Source of the DNA: Chara braunii
Lineage: Eukaryota > Streptophyta > Charophyceae > Charales > Characeae
DNA length: 64,000 nucleotides
Direction of reading: 5' to 3'
Assembly (NCBI GenBank): GCA_003427395.1
Contig: BFEA01000314.1
Coordinates: forward strand, 511,552-575,551
The notes under the pieces were generated by a model. It was not told the DNA's origin. It searched no databases and was given only the letters and a program-made list of their open reading frames with translations. Made by a program: the position numbers and the translations under genes. Positions 23,601 to 33,000 of this stretch are shown here, piece by piece (within the stretch, counting starts at the first letter, position 1; each line of letters opens with the position of its first letter).

Positions 23601-24424
23601 TGATATTGATAAAAAACTACCCCTGTATGTTTGCAGAGGAGGAGCGCAAGAGGAAGGAGGAAGAAGAGCGCATTCGAAAACTGGAAGAGATCGCAGCAAG
23701 GCAGCGTGAGAGGGAAAGGGAGATTGCCGAGAAGATGCAGAGGGAGAGAGAAGAGGAAGAGAGGAAGCTCCGGGAGTCCAGGAGCCGGATTCTGGATGAA
23801 ACCGCTCGCCGCTTTGTTCCTCCCGCTCTCCGTGCATCAGCGGAGCGCGAACGCTTTGGTACAGAGGGGCGCGAGCCAGATCTTTGGCGCCCGGGACCGC
23901 GCGCTGTTGTGGCAGATGGCCCTGTGCGTGAAAGAGCGTTACCTCCTGCACGTGGTGTGGACAGGTGGACCAGTCAAGAGGACCGTGGCTGGCGTCCCGA
24001 ATCTGGTCGTGAGGTTGAGAGGGAGAGGGAGGCACCCCGGGCTCCTGGTGCGTATCAGCCTCCCAGTCGGAGGATGGATGTGGATGTACACAGGTCTGCT
24101 TTTGACAGAGAGCGGGATGTGCGTCCTGCTGACCACGATGGACCTCGCCTTGAGGTGGATGGCAACATGGTTCCACCACCACCTGGGAGGGAGCTGGGCC
24201 GGGAGAGACCATTCCAACCACCTTCAGGTGGAGGCCGGTATGAGCCACCTAGCCGTAGAGGTGGATTTGACCGCGATCGCGACAGGGACATGATGCCAGG
24301 GAGAGGCGGGCTAGCACCACGCCTGGGCGAAGATCGCTGGAGCGCTCCCCGTGAGGATGGCTCTCGGTGGGAGAGGGGCGACAGGGCACCGGCACCACCG
24401 CTTCGAAGGGATGATCGCTGGTGA
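5125..24424 (+). CDS. EIF3A: Eukaryotic translation initiation factor 3 subunit A (eIF3a), 12 visible coding exons
   Basis: eIF3a is the largest subunit and scaffold of the eIF3 complex, which binds the 40S ribosomal subunit in the cytoplasm and helps recruit mRNA and the initiator-tRNA complex. Joining the exons below in phase gives about 1065 residues matching plant eIF3a from the [23 protein letters not shown] region to the stop. In order there is an N-terminal helical region (exons 2-5), a PCI-type domain (about exons 6-7), a long charged coiled coil (exons 8-12), and a basic, Arg/Asp/Pro-rich tail (exon 13). Exons: 5125-5600, 7140-7355, 8220-8428, 9404-9563, 10609-10866, 11866-12027, 12554-12784, 13197-13403, 13779-13985, 15271-15351, 17185-17386, 23637-24424. 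All introns are GT-AG. Only the first ~14 codons are missing. Frame and conservation are intact throughout, so the gene is probably functional. Confidence 0.96.
5601..7139. other. eIF3a intron 2 with TAA microsatellite
   Basis: 1539 bp with GT and AG ends. A trinucleotide run (about 16 ATA/TAA units with two interruptions) lies at 5632-5684. A G/A-rich stretch lies at about 6270-6700. No other gene is evident. Confidence 0.8.
7140..7355 (+). CDS. EIF3A: eIF3a exon 3
   Basis: Acceptor TACCTGCAG, donor GTAATC, phase 0 at both ends, 72 codons. It contains [18 protein letters not shown] and [20 protein letters not shown], a block strongly conserved in plant and animal eIF3a, and ends in ATELELWQ. 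Confidence 0.96.
7482..7634. repeat. 153-bp foldback (inverted repeat) in eIF3a intron 3
   Basis: The left arm 7482-7524 and right arm 7592-7634 are 43-base inverted repeats with a single mismatch, beginning GGTCCCACCAGCA. Each arm holds a smaller GTTGAG/CTCAAC hairpin, and the central loop holds a third GTTGAG...CTCAAC hairpin near 7551-7567. Size and form fit a non-autonomous foldback element. No obvious target-site duplication could be read at the edges. Confidence 0.85.
7786..7840. repeat. Poly-C / poly-A homopolymer junction
   Basis: About 16 C are followed directly by about 18 A and further A-rich sequence, inside intron 3. Such junctions are prone to sequencing and assembly length errors. 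Confidence 0.85.
8220..8428 (+). CDS. EIF3A: eIF3a exon 4
   Basis: Acceptor CGGTTGCAG, donor GTATCC. The product runs from [13 protein letters not shown] through [20 protein letters not shown] to LPRDLQL. The exon ends after two bases of a Leu codon completed by exon 5; the phase matches exactly and restores the conserved Leu-Ile-Ala-Ser junction. Confidence 0.96.
9084..9165. mobile_element. Possible third copy of the foldback MITE family (degenerate)
   Basis: An inner stem, ATTATTGCTGTATCTAG answered by CCAAATACAACTATAATG, matches the loop-proximal stems of the foldback elements at 15553-15653 and 17561-17660. The outer arms are poorly preserved. It lies in eIF3a intron 4. Confidence 0.5.
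9404..9563 (+). CDS. EIF3A: eIF3a exon 5
   Basis: The acceptor is AAAAGAACAG, a weak polypyrimidine context, but the phase and homology fix it. It encodes [20 protein letters not shown] and the [14 protein letters not shown] motif. The donor is a consensus GTAAGT at 9564. Confidence 0.94.
10288..10371. repeat. Short inverted repeat, possible MITE, in eIF3a intron 5
   Basis: GCATTCTTAGGCCCCATC at the left is answered by GATGATGGCCTAAGAACG at the right, with a GC-rich centre. The arms are imperfect over about 18 bases. No target duplication is clear. Confidence 0.5.
10609..10866 (+). CDS. EIF3A: eIF3a exon 6 (start of PCI region)
   Basis: Acceptor TTGTGCCAG, donor GTAAAT, phase 0 at both ends, 86 codons. 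It encodes [19 protein letters not shown], the helical lead-in to the PCI module, and ends in [10 protein letters not shown], a conserved helix end. Confidence 0.95.
11026..11508. repeat. Tandem duplication (200 bp x2) with 40-bp subrepeats in eIF3a intron 6
   Basis: A 200-bp segment starting CTGGAAGTGTACTGTGGTTGG is repeated from 11226 with a few substitutions and one small deletion. The 3' end of the second copy is extended by about three copies of a 40-bp unit containing TTACGTAATTGAATCCAAC. Confidence 0.9.
11866..12027 (+). CDS. EIF3A: eIF3a exon 7 (PCI core)
   Basis: Acceptor GCACCGCAG, donor GTTCGC, phase 0, 54 codons. It encodes [19 protein letters not shown] and the [13 protein letters not shown] strand, the winged-helix end of the PCI domain that packs against other eIF3 subunits. 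Confidence 0.95.
12554..12784 (+). CDS. EIF3A: eIF3a exon 8
   Basis: Acceptor AACTTTGCAG, donor GTGAGT. It carries [20 protein letters not shown] and [20 protein letters not shown], the helix leading out of the PCI domain into the coiled coil. It ends at EERQMLEM-type sequence in phase 0. Confidence 0.96.
13197..13403 (+). CDS. EIF3A: eIF3a exon 9 (coiled coil)
   Basis: Acceptor TTGTGCAG, donor GTACGC, 69 codons. Very rich in Glu, Lys and Arg with heptad-like spacing; contains [20 protein letters not shown] and a Lys/Gly-rich [10 protein letters not shown]. It is conserved in position with plant eIF3a. Confidence 0.95.
13779..13985 (+). CDS. EIF3A: eIF3a exon 10 (coiled coil)
   Basis: Acceptor TGTCCACAG, donor GTCAGA. 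It encodes [20 protein letters not shown] and ends in a short Gln run. Direct joining to exon 9 (13403 to 13779) keeps the spacing I recall for plant eIF3a without any extra residues. Confidence 0.94.
15271..15351 (+). CDS. EIF3A: eIF3a exon 11
   Basis: Acceptor GTGGGTTCAG, donor GTATGA, 27 codons: a short helical segment ending in [11 protein letters not shown]. It aligns with the conserved charged block just before the Val/Ile-Phe-Gln motif at the start of exon 12. Confidence 0.92.
15414..15523. repeat. 55-bp tandem duplication in eIF3a intron 11
   Basis: Two nearly identical copies of a 55-bp unit beginning GTTATGCTGGTGGAATGATG lie head to tail just downstream of exon 11. Confidence 0.9.
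15553..15653. mobile_element. Foldback MITE copy 1 in an eIF3a intron
   Basis: About 100 bp that folds end to end: GTCACCTGAATAGAATGCC at the left pairs with GGTATTCTATTTGGGTGAAGAC at the right, and inner stems around GTCATTGTAGCTGTATTTGG pair with the ATAGAGCGATAATGATG segment. It is related to the element at 17561-17660. Confidence 0.75.
16688..16742. repeat. Short direct repeat
   Basis: Two closely spaced copies of a motif containing CATCGCCTAGGCTACTG lie in eIF3a intron 12, in a region (about 16140-16740) sharing short blocks such as GGGTCCGTGTACTGGC with 19160-19195 and 28300-28330. Confidence 0.6.
17185..17386 (+). CDS. EIF3A: eIF3a exon 12 (coiled coil)
   Basis: Acceptor TATGTTTGCAG, donor GTTTGT. 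It encodes [20 protein letters not shown], then an Arg/Glu-rich helix ending in [13 protein letters not shown] plus one base of a split Glu codon that exon 13 completes. Homology to plant eIF3a is strong over the first 40 residues. Confidence 0.95.
17561..17660. mobile_element. Foldback MITE copy 2 in eIF3a intron 13
   Basis: A 100-bp element with terminal inverted repeats GTCTTCACCGAATAG and CTATTCTGGTGAAGAC (one-base difference), plus inner arms CTGGTAATTATCGCTGTATC and the reverse complement of GGCTATAATGACTGG. It folds into one long hairpin with a loop of about 8 bases. Confidence 0.82.
18740..22230. repeat. Intronic tandem array of ~150-170-bp units
   Basis: At least 16 copies of a unit with the core CCATCAAATTCAGAATGTGG occur at a spacing of roughly 140-175 bp (for example near 19250, 19535, 19849, 20145, 20293, 20465, 20628, 21338, 21508). 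Each unit also carries a GATGATGAAAC block before the core and TCTGATCAAGC after it. Copies diverge towards both ends of the array, as expected when central units are homogenised by unequal exchange. Confidence 0.93.
20646..21219. other. Assembly gap (574 N)
   Basis: The gap falls in the middle of the intronic tandem array, where neighbouring copies are most alike. It probably represents three or more unresolved units. Confidence 0.98.
22411..22756. repeat. 173-bp tandem duplication in the last eIF3a intron
   Basis: A segment starting TAGTTGAGGCCACGTGGAAG at 22411 recurs at 22584 with only a few substitutions. It follows directly on the satellite-like array and has a similar unit length, though its sequence is distinct. 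Confidence 0.9.
23637..24424 (+). CDS. EIF3A: eIF3a exon 13 (C-terminal tail and stop)
   Basis: Acceptor TATGTTTGCAG. It begins with the last two bases of a split Glu codon, continues the Glu/Arg/Lys coiled coil ([20 protein letters not shown]), then passes through [13 protein letters not shown] into a disordered tail. That tail is rich in Arg, Asp, Pro and Gly with repeated RERE, RDRDRD and PPSRR-type motifs and ends in RRDDRW before TGA at 24422-24424. Such a tail is typical of eIF3a and poorly conserved in sequence. Confidence 0.94.
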
Positions 24425-24700
24425 TGTTCTCTGACTAATGCTCCAGAACGTGCGAGCAGGTGAGTGTTGGAAGCCTGAAGGACAGTGGATGCAATTTTGG
24501 AGGGGCAATTTATATGTTGACTTCCTTGCTGAGTGCAGAGCTTCTCCCATGAATAAAAGCCATCTTTCGGAGTACACTCAGAGAAGATTCAGCAACCTTC
24601 CTCTTCAAGATTTGCTTGTTCAATCAAAGCCACCCTTTGAACGCAGGTGCACGCATGAAACGTGACCATGTACACCTCTTTGCGAGAGCTTCTAGCAAAG
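24425..24700 (+). other. Probable eIF3a 3' untranslated region with a candidate intron
   Basis: A consensus donor GCAG/GTGAGT at 24459/24460 and an acceptor GAGTGCAG ending at 24538 would remove 79 bp from the 3' UTR. The junction would lie only 35 bases after the stop. An AATAAA at 24552-24557 could be a polyadenylation signal. Confidence 0.4.
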
Positions 24701-26593
24701 TCCTCCTGGGGCTCTTGGGAGGTAATACATTCTTCTGCCAGCTGGCAGTGGAGTGCACTATCCTTTTCCGGTCGCAGAGCACAAGCAGGTGCATTGCACT
24801 GGGGATATCAAGTCGAGGGCGTACTCCGATGAGGACTTTCGTGGATTTAGCTGACTCGAATTACGGCTAACTCTGGATGTTTCTGACCGGCATACGATGT
24901 CAAAAGCAGACTTGAAAACCTACTAGTGTTGCCTTGAGAACAGCTGCAATGATCTGCAAACCTTGGACGGACATGTCGTATGTTGGCTGTGGCTGCTTTC
25001 AGCCTGTAGGGGTTAGGGTACTAAAATGCAGCTTATCGCAATTGTATTACCACAGGTTTTTGGAGCAAGAAATAATTCTGGCTTTCTATGATTTCCTTAC
25101 GGCAGCTCTTCTTTGATCGGAGCAAGTTTGGGATAACCTGCGCAGAGCAACAAGCGGTGGTAGCGCAGAGCTGTTGTTGTCATTTTTCTCTGAGAAGAAG
25201 GAAGTGGATCTAAGGAGGATGCTGCTGCTGCGGGCCCAAAGAACTGTATTCAAGGGAGGACGGCACGGTTTTGACATCGAGGTGTGTAAAGTTTTGTAGG
25301 TAGGTAAATGAGGAAAAACGTTGTTTTTTTTTTTCCCGACCTGCAATGTGGTGGCTTTGGGTGAGGTTTTGCATTCCAGATGTAGGCTGAGAGTGGTATG
25401 AGCTGCACAAAAAAGGTGCTTTGCAGATGTAGTGTTTAGAAGATTTTGGTGCTTGTTGCATGTCTTCTGTGTTTAGCAAATACATTGATATGGATATATA
25501 GAGTATATGAGGTTGTTAAGCAGAATGGGAGTTGTTGTGGATCGCCTGCCTCTTGAGGAGTGTGCTTGCCATTGATACCGTAACTACATGCAATAGTGAT
25601 TTAGGTTAGTGGTGGGAAGGGGAATTCTCTTCTACAGGTACACGTTGAGGCCATAGATCATCATTTCTCTTTCTGGAGCTCCGCGAGGGAGGTTGCCATG
25701 GTAGTAGTCCTGACACAAAAAATCATTGCGTTGTATTGGCTCTTGTTTGTTTTCTGTGTTCCCGCGGCTCCAGTACCTTTTTTTTCTCTTGTTTTTGAAA
25801 CTTTAAGGAGCTCATCCATGGCATCTATGCTGTGCACTCTTGTGGATGGTATGTGTATTCCCGGCCCTTTCGTCTTGTTTTTCTTGTTTTTTTGTTCTGT
25901 ATCCTGACTCCTGCCTTGTTATCTGGGAGAATTATTCTTTGCGTAATCTTTCCTTCTGATGCCTGACCCCTTCGGTGTGGGAATAGACGTTTTACATATC
26001 TTCATTTTGTGGCTCGGACTGGTCGACGCATTTCACGATCAGACAGCGTGGGGTTTTCAGTGCGCAGAAAGTGCCAGGGCAGTTCATCTGATGTGTGTGA
26101 GCTGTCTTGCTGCAGAGCGGAGCCTTCTCTTTATCCTGCGGAGCATTCTCTTTATCCCGGTCTTGAATAAGAGTAGCCTCTTTGAATGAAGGTTATCCCT
26201 CAACCGTTCTCTGTAGCTAGAGTTCCATCGACTTGGTGCCAGTTTCGCAGCCACACATTCTATCAGTCCCGACTCCCGTGTGCTGATTGCGTTTCTGCCG
26301 AGTCTCCGTTTTGGGTGCAGGCAATTGCTCCCTGCAGATGCTTCTAAACGACTGGTCTTGATTGATTGTTGCTTCACACGGGAGTGTTTGACTCGGTGCT
26401 GTATACGTCAATCAGTACTGCTCTATTGCCGTTGTGACTGGTCGCTGTGTTGTACACAGCAATCATTCTCTTCAGATGCTACTACCAAGTGGCCTAAACC
26501 TGAGGGTTTCTGCTCACAAGATTTGCAAGCAGCCAGGTAATGGCACAGACAGAGCTTGTGATGGGGCAATGTAGGCAGTTACCGACTGCAGAT

Positions 26594-26799
26594 ATTCCCT
26601 GGCGTTGTTCACCTGGGTTGGCTAGGGTCTCCCGTCTTCTTATCATTTACCGATCACGTATCTGATGTGTCTCCAGTACCTTTGCTTAATCTTTGAATTC
26701 CCTGGCGTTGTTCACCTGGGTTGGCTAGTGTGTCCCGTCTTCTTATCATTTACCGATCACGTATCTGATGTGTCTCCAGTACCTTTGCTTAATCTTTGC
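26594..26799. repeat. 103-bp tandem duplication
   Basis: A segment beginning ATTCCCTGGCGTTGTTCACC at 26594 recurs at 26697, almost unchanged to CTTTGCTTAATCTTTG. Confidence 0.93.
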
Positions 26800-27076
26800 A
26801 CCTGTCTGATGTGTGTGTGCATACACAGCTCTGGCTATCTATCAGTCAGCTGCTCTTGGTTGATGTTTGTGTGTGGGTGTGTGTGCGCCTGCGCGTGCGC
26901 GCGTGTGTGTGTGTGTGTGCGTGTGTTCGTGTTCTTTGTGGTACGGGTTGCTGACTTACAACAGTCGTCGTTTAGTGAAACGAGCGTTGATAAGTAGGGA
27001 TACAGGTAACATGATTCAAGAGTCTTCCCACATCCGACTTCCCCATGTGCTGGCTTGGGTCGTTGCATACATTTTT

Positions 27077-27232
27077 CTAAAATGCTTCTGTTGTGCTCTA
27101 GATTGATTACTCCTGAAATATTATAGACTCTACTTGAGTACGACTAATGTAGTCTCCTAAAATGCTTCTGTTGTGCTCTAGATTACTCCTGAAATATTAT
27201 CGACTCTACTTGAGTACGACTAGTGTAGTAGA
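27077..27232. repeat. 80-bp tandem duplication
   Basis: CTAAAATGCTTCTGTTGTGC and following sequence at 27077 recur at 27157, through TACTTGAGTACGACTA. Confidence 0.9.
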
Positions 27233-29289
27233 GAGAATGTACAGTTCCCACAGTGGTTGGTCTTTGAGTTGTGTGTATTACGGAAGTTATGCGGTGGTTG
27301 TGGTAGAGTACAGAGAATGTACAATTCGCAGAGTAGATGTTGGTCTATATTCTCTTTGTAAGGGCGCTTCTGTATTTGGCTGTTTGCTTACATCTTCATG
27401 TTCTATTAGGTTGAAGTCTATACGCAGAAAAAGGTATGCTTGCATGCCCTAATTGCACAGTTCGTTGTGCTCGTTTAGGTTGGTAGCGGGTGAGAATGTG
27501 TGGGAGAAACAGATGTGCATGGCATCACCTTGTGATTGGAGAATTGGACCATGCTGTAATGAATCTTTCCAGAGAATATTGAAAGGTACGCTACCATATT
27601 TTTTCTCTGTTTGGTCGCCGATGTGTTATGGTATTATTTATTGGGCCGCGCCTTGTGCTGCAGCGCTGGCCTTAGCAGTGGAGCAAGAGGGCCAGCGTTA
27701 GACCCCTTCACTTGGCTGTGCCGGGGATGGCTTACTCACACTAAACTTTTTCTGCAGAAAGAGGGTGTATTCGCACCGACATTGTAATTGCGGTCAGGTG
27801 CATCCATGTTGGGTTAGAAAGGGGGTCCCACAATCGGTGAAGTATCAGTGTGCGCATGCCCTAAGAAAGAGGGTGTATTCGCACCGACACTGTTAAATCA
27901 TCATTTTAAATGTATCTACCTTATTTATGCCTGCACCTGGATGTAACACAACCCCGGTCCAGGCTGTAATGATGCCTGCTACGCACTCCTGTCTGTGTAT
28001 GACCTGAAAGAAGCATGCTGCCATGCGCCGGAGGTAGCTGTAGCTGGTTGACTTGTTGTTGACAACAACGGATTTGACATCAAAGGATTGAGAGGTATTG
28101 GAATCTGTCTTCTGAAAATGAATGTAGACAATTGCCGAGGCGAAGTAAAACCTCCACTACACGGCCACCTGGGCTGAGGGCCTGACACCTTCATTTCTGG
28201 AGGCCCAACAGGCGATGCCGGCCATTGATAAACTTTGCCGATGGTGTGCGGGCTGCGTCCAGTACCTGTGCTCTAGTGCCGTGGGGACGAAGTCCTTCGC
28301 TAAGACTGGGGCCGTGTACTGGTGGCTCAAAAGTGAGAAATTTGTGGGGCTTCTGCAGGCATACAGCCATTTTGTAGTTTGATATAAATTTCTGGACCGA
28401 CTGGAATGGGGCAATGGAACAAGTGGCAATCTCTGTCCATAGCAATGGAACGATTGGGGCCTAAGTTTGTGTCGCCCAGTGTCAGGGAAGGTTGCACTGG
28501 CAGTGTGGCCCTTGTTTGGAGAGAGAAGAGGAGGGCACTGCCGCCGCACTGTTGCTGGCGGCGTAGCACTGATGATGGTGCGCGTTCATGACATGCGACA
28601 TGGCGTTTGGACCTTTCGAGTTGAAGGAGGCACATGTTTTTTTGCAGGTGTACACGGCCAGCCGAGTAGGCATGAAGTGATCACTGAGTCCTTAGCATCT
28701 GGGTCAATCGTATGCATTTGACAATTGGTAATCAGAGGAAGAGTTCGAAGTGTCTACAGGGACAGTTGGGTACCATAATCTTAGTGTCGAAATCATTTAG
28801 GTATGTAAAAATGGTGATAGAAATGCGATAACCGGGATCATAGAATGCCCATTGTTTATACCACGGATACATCACAGGCACTTCTCTCTGGGGCTGGGAA
28901 GGCACTGTGAAAGAGAATCGGTGTGGGCCTCCATTGGGCGGCACCATTTTGCTCTGGCGGCTGAATGAATGAATGTTGCAGCATGCTGCAGCCGCGACTT
29001 GGGAAAAGTGGCCGGGAGACGAGTCGTTCGCTGAAAAATTGCAGTTCTGCGTGCTGGATTGTGGTGGGGTGCTCTGGATCAATTTGCCATCATAAGACGA
29101 ACACCACCTGTTCTAGAGATGTCAGGTTGTCATTGTCGCTTGTGGGGCATGCTGTCTGTGGTGAATTTAGGCTGGTGGAGCACTACAGAACTAACTAGTT
29201 TGCAGGTGGAGATGTTGGATCTTCTGTTCAATCTTTGCAAAGGGAAGAACGCCGGCATGATTTTTTGTCTTTCGTGCATGTCGAGAGTA

Positions 29290-30060
29290 GAGCGAGGCTC
29301 TCCATCTCCTGCATGCTCTAGAGAGAGTGATCCGAAAGAAGGCCTCGCTCCACTACATCGGCATGACTTCTCTTTTTGTGCATGTTGGGAGTGTAGAGGA
29401 GTGAGGCCTGTCTCCTGTGTGGTGCGCGCCTGCGAGAGAGAGAGAGAGAGAGCTTCAATTGCTTGCGCACGTCTGGGATTCGCTCCACTATCAAAATTTG
29501 CAAAACGAGAGTGAATCTTGGGCTAGAACATGGAAAGGTGCCCCGACAAGATTTCTGTCCTTTTTCGGTTGTTGAGAATAGAGGAGCAAGGCCCTATCTC
29601 CTGTGGAGGGAGAGAGAGAGAGAGAGATTCAACTGCGTGCGCATGCCGGAACTAATTCCACTACTCTCAAAATTTGCAAAACGAGGGTGAATCTTCTGCC
29701 CCGGCAAGATTTGTCTTTTTTGGGTTGTTGAGAAGAGCGAGGTCCGCGTGGTGGGGGCGCGTGCGCTGGAGAGAGAGAGAGAGAGAGAGCTTCAACGGCT
29801 TGTGCGCCTGCTTGTGCATGGCTATCTCCTGCGGGCGCTAGAGAGAGAGAGAGAGAGAGCTGTGGCTAGTTCGCTGTGAGGCCCCATGCAGTTCGCCGGT
29901 AATCTTGTTTGCTCTCTCTCTCTCTCTCTCTATGAAATACAAGATGGGAATGGATCTTCCGCGTAAAGGTGGGAAGGTTCATTATCATTTTGCACGTTTG
30001 TGCAAAACCCAGCCCTGCTCTCTCTCTCTCTCTCTCTCTCCCTATCTCTCTCCGTGCGGA
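29290..30060. repeat. Degenerate repeats punctuated by GA/CT tracts
   Basis: Several diverged copies of a unit with a GA dinucleotide run (about 29434-29452, 29608-29626, 29770-29790, 29840-29860), followed by CTTCAA...GCGC and then a block like CAAAATTTGCAAAACGAG. At 29910-29932 and 30018-30040 the runs switch to CT, so some copies are inverted. Frames across these tracts give Arg-Glu or Leu-Ser dipeptide runs and are not genes. Confidence 0.7.
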
Positions 30061-33000
30061 CAGAAATGGGCACGTTTGCAGAATTTTGTTTGTTGTGTAT
30101 TTTTCGTCTTTTATTTTTGAATAACGTACTGCCAGCACGGCCAAGCTCGGCAGTTGAGGTCGAGTCTCGGCAAGGAGCGGGCTACCGGTCGGGAAAGGCT
30201 CGGACTCCATTGCTGCGGGAGGTTCTGAGGCAGTTCCCGGGTCACATTGTAGAGGCCCGCACCCAAATGCAACTTCTGGTGACCCTTTCGTCAGCGGCCT
30301 GTGGGGCCGTGGGAGGACCCTTTTTGAAACCACCTCAGAGGTGGTCTCAAAAAGTGTTTTTCGATTTTATAATTTTGCGTAAGGTTATTGGAGAAATTCG
30401 ATTGTGCGTAAAACAAGTCACACAGATTATCAGACTTCCTTCACTAGTATGTGCAAAACGACAGGGAATCTACCGGTAGAAAATGGAAAGATACACCGCT
30501 GCGACTTTTGTGTTTTGTGCATGTGGAGAGTAGTGGAGCAAGGCCCCAATTTCGTGTCATAAAAAAAGAAAAAGATGCATATATTTGTTTTGTGTCCTAC
30601 GCCTTGTGACTATGCGCACTGGCCGTTAGCTCCCAGTGTCAGGGCAGCGACTCTGTCCTGTCTGGACACAGTTCGCCCTTGCGACCACATGAGGATCGAA
30701 AGTCGCTAATTTGTGGAACCAAATTCTGCAAAACTTGGGGACTTCAGATCCTCGTGAGTATGCCCTCAGTTTGTGCAGAATGGCTCTGTTCTGCCGCCAG
30801 TGATTGTCATCCCTCAGTGTGTAATTTACTATTTTTGGATACCCTCTGAAGAGGAGAATTTTAGCACTGCTGTTGCCCTGTCTGGAAATAATCAGGCGTG
30901 GCATGTTTGAAGTCGCTATGCCTTGGTCCACAAGTCATGGGGGGAGGAGCCCTGCGCCTCTGAAACTTGTGGCGATGTTTTTCAGGGGCTGTGTTTTTTT
31001 GTTTTATGTTTGAGCTTGGCTATGTCCAGGTTCATTGTACACAGCTTTGCTTTGGCAAGTTAGCTTGAAAGAGTAGGGCTCCAGCTGCTGCACAGCAAAC
31101 GAGGGAAGTTCTTATTACCTGCTCCAGGTGATGCACAGCAAACGAGGGAAATTCTTATTCCCGAGCAGCGTTTCTTGGGGGCTGTGTTTTTATGAATTAT
31201 CTTGTGCCTATGTTAAACCCACAGTTGTGGCGCACCTCGGTGCGTGGATTTGCGCACGAATTGCGCACTGCACGCAGCGCTCCGAAGCGCAACGCACTGG
31301 AAAATTTAGGTCCAAAAAATAAAAATAAAAAAGAAGGGGTTTTGTAATTTCTTAGGGCCCACAACGTTGTAGAAATGTTAAACTCGCCGCGCGAGCTAGG
31401 AAACCAGCTGCGCCCCCAGCCCGAAATTTTCTTTTGGGAAAGGGCTGCCAAATTTCGATTTCCGCAGGCCCTTCCCCCAAAAGATTCACAATGGCGAAGC
31501 ATAAAGTACTTCAAAAATAGGGTGCATTCCATCTCTATTTTTAGGCGGGGTAAGGAAGCTGTCCTTCCCGCTCCCTTCTGCAAATCCCACGCAGTGTGCG
31601 GTAATTTCGCAAGAAGGGGTGGCCTAATAACGACCTGCCCCGCAAAGCCTCGCAGACATCACAAGTTACGCTTTCCATGGCTAGCCGACCACCAATATAG
31701 GCTGAAGATTGGCGTTCGGGTCTGCATGTTGGCAGTTATGGGTTAGGATGAAGATGCCCGTGGCTCGCTGGTTTTCTTGTTTTTGTTTTCTTACGAATAC
31801 GTCCAGTGGGGCCTGCTCCACCACTCGTCAAATGCACAAAAGTCATAGCATATGGCGGTGTATGGTTCCATGTTTTAGCAGAAGATGCGTTCTACTAATA
31901 TTATATACATTTGGTGAGAGTGGTGGAGGGTGGCCTTGAGAATCACGTGGAGACACGAACAGGTTCTAGCTGAGCTGCAGCCCTGAACTCCAATCCACAG
32001 CATATATTGGTGGTCTGCCCCCATTTCTTTCACACATGACGAGGCCATCCTTCTCGTTGAAGCAGCAGCCCTCAATGGCTCCACATGCATTGGAGCCATC
32101 CCAGGTAACTGCACAGGCCCTCGGACCCTTCGTTGTCCCTCTCTCTCTCTCTCTCTCTTGGGGCCTGTCCTTTTTTTTTTTCTTTTTTTTTTTTTGTTAT
32201 GGTGCACATAGTGCACCTCCCTCAGCGTGCGCACGGGGAACAGTGCACACGCTGTCATTCTCCAGCGCGAAGGGCAGCGCGCACCGCCCCGCCCCGCACT
32301 GCGCACTGGTGCGCGGCAACTATGGTTAAACCTCCAGTGCTCGGACCCCGCAGAAAAAAAAAATACGGTGCTCGTATACCGGCACATGTTTAAGGGGTCG
32401 CTGAAACAAGCGCCCGGTCGCTGCGACTTGAAAAAGAAAAAGAAAAATGAAAAAAATGAAAAGAAACAAACGATATTCTCTACTTCAAAAAAACGAAAGA
32501 AACAGAAAGACAAAATCCGGATGATGGAAATTGACGAGTAAAACCAAATATTTCTGAATTGTTAAAAGAAAAAAAAAAAACATATCCTGGTTGGGGGGTG
32601 TGCGCTAGAGAGAGGTTTGCAAATGAGATGGTATCTTGCCCCATTCTTGTGCAAGATTCATTCCCAATTTCTGCAAATCTAACCGCGTGTGAGACCAATG
32701 CGGATACACACACACACACAGACGGGGAGCTGCGCTTAGTGCCACAGCTAACCCGTAGTGGCTCTCTCCACCTCTCTTGTGCGCCAGCCACGTCAACTTT
32801 CAATGTGAGGATGGCACACCGGCCATGTCGACTTCCACCGTAAGAATCTCTTCCGCAAGAGTAAGGGAAGGTAAGGGAAGATTCATTCTTCGACTCCTGT
32901 TTTATTTTTATGTTTTTTTCAGAATCTCTGTTTTTTTTTTTTTTTTAGCTTTTTGTTTTTCATGAGGAAGAAAGGTGCAAAGCTTTCAGCACTGAGGCTC

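Larger units (their letters stand above)
17387..23636. other. eIF3a last intron, 6250 bp, repeat-filled
   Basis: This is by far the longest intron of the gene. It contains the foldback element at 17561, a degenerate satellite-like array (about 18740-22230), a 574-N gap and a 173-bp tandem duplication. No coding sequence is recognised. Confidence 0.9.
24700..29290. other. Non-coding region with local duplications
   Basis: No open frame resembles a known protein. It contains the duplications listed at 26594 and 27077, a TG-rich tract at about 26865-26935, and at 28200-28720 short blocks shared with intron segments near 16140-16740. All frames are short and lack recognisable domains. Confidence 0.6.
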
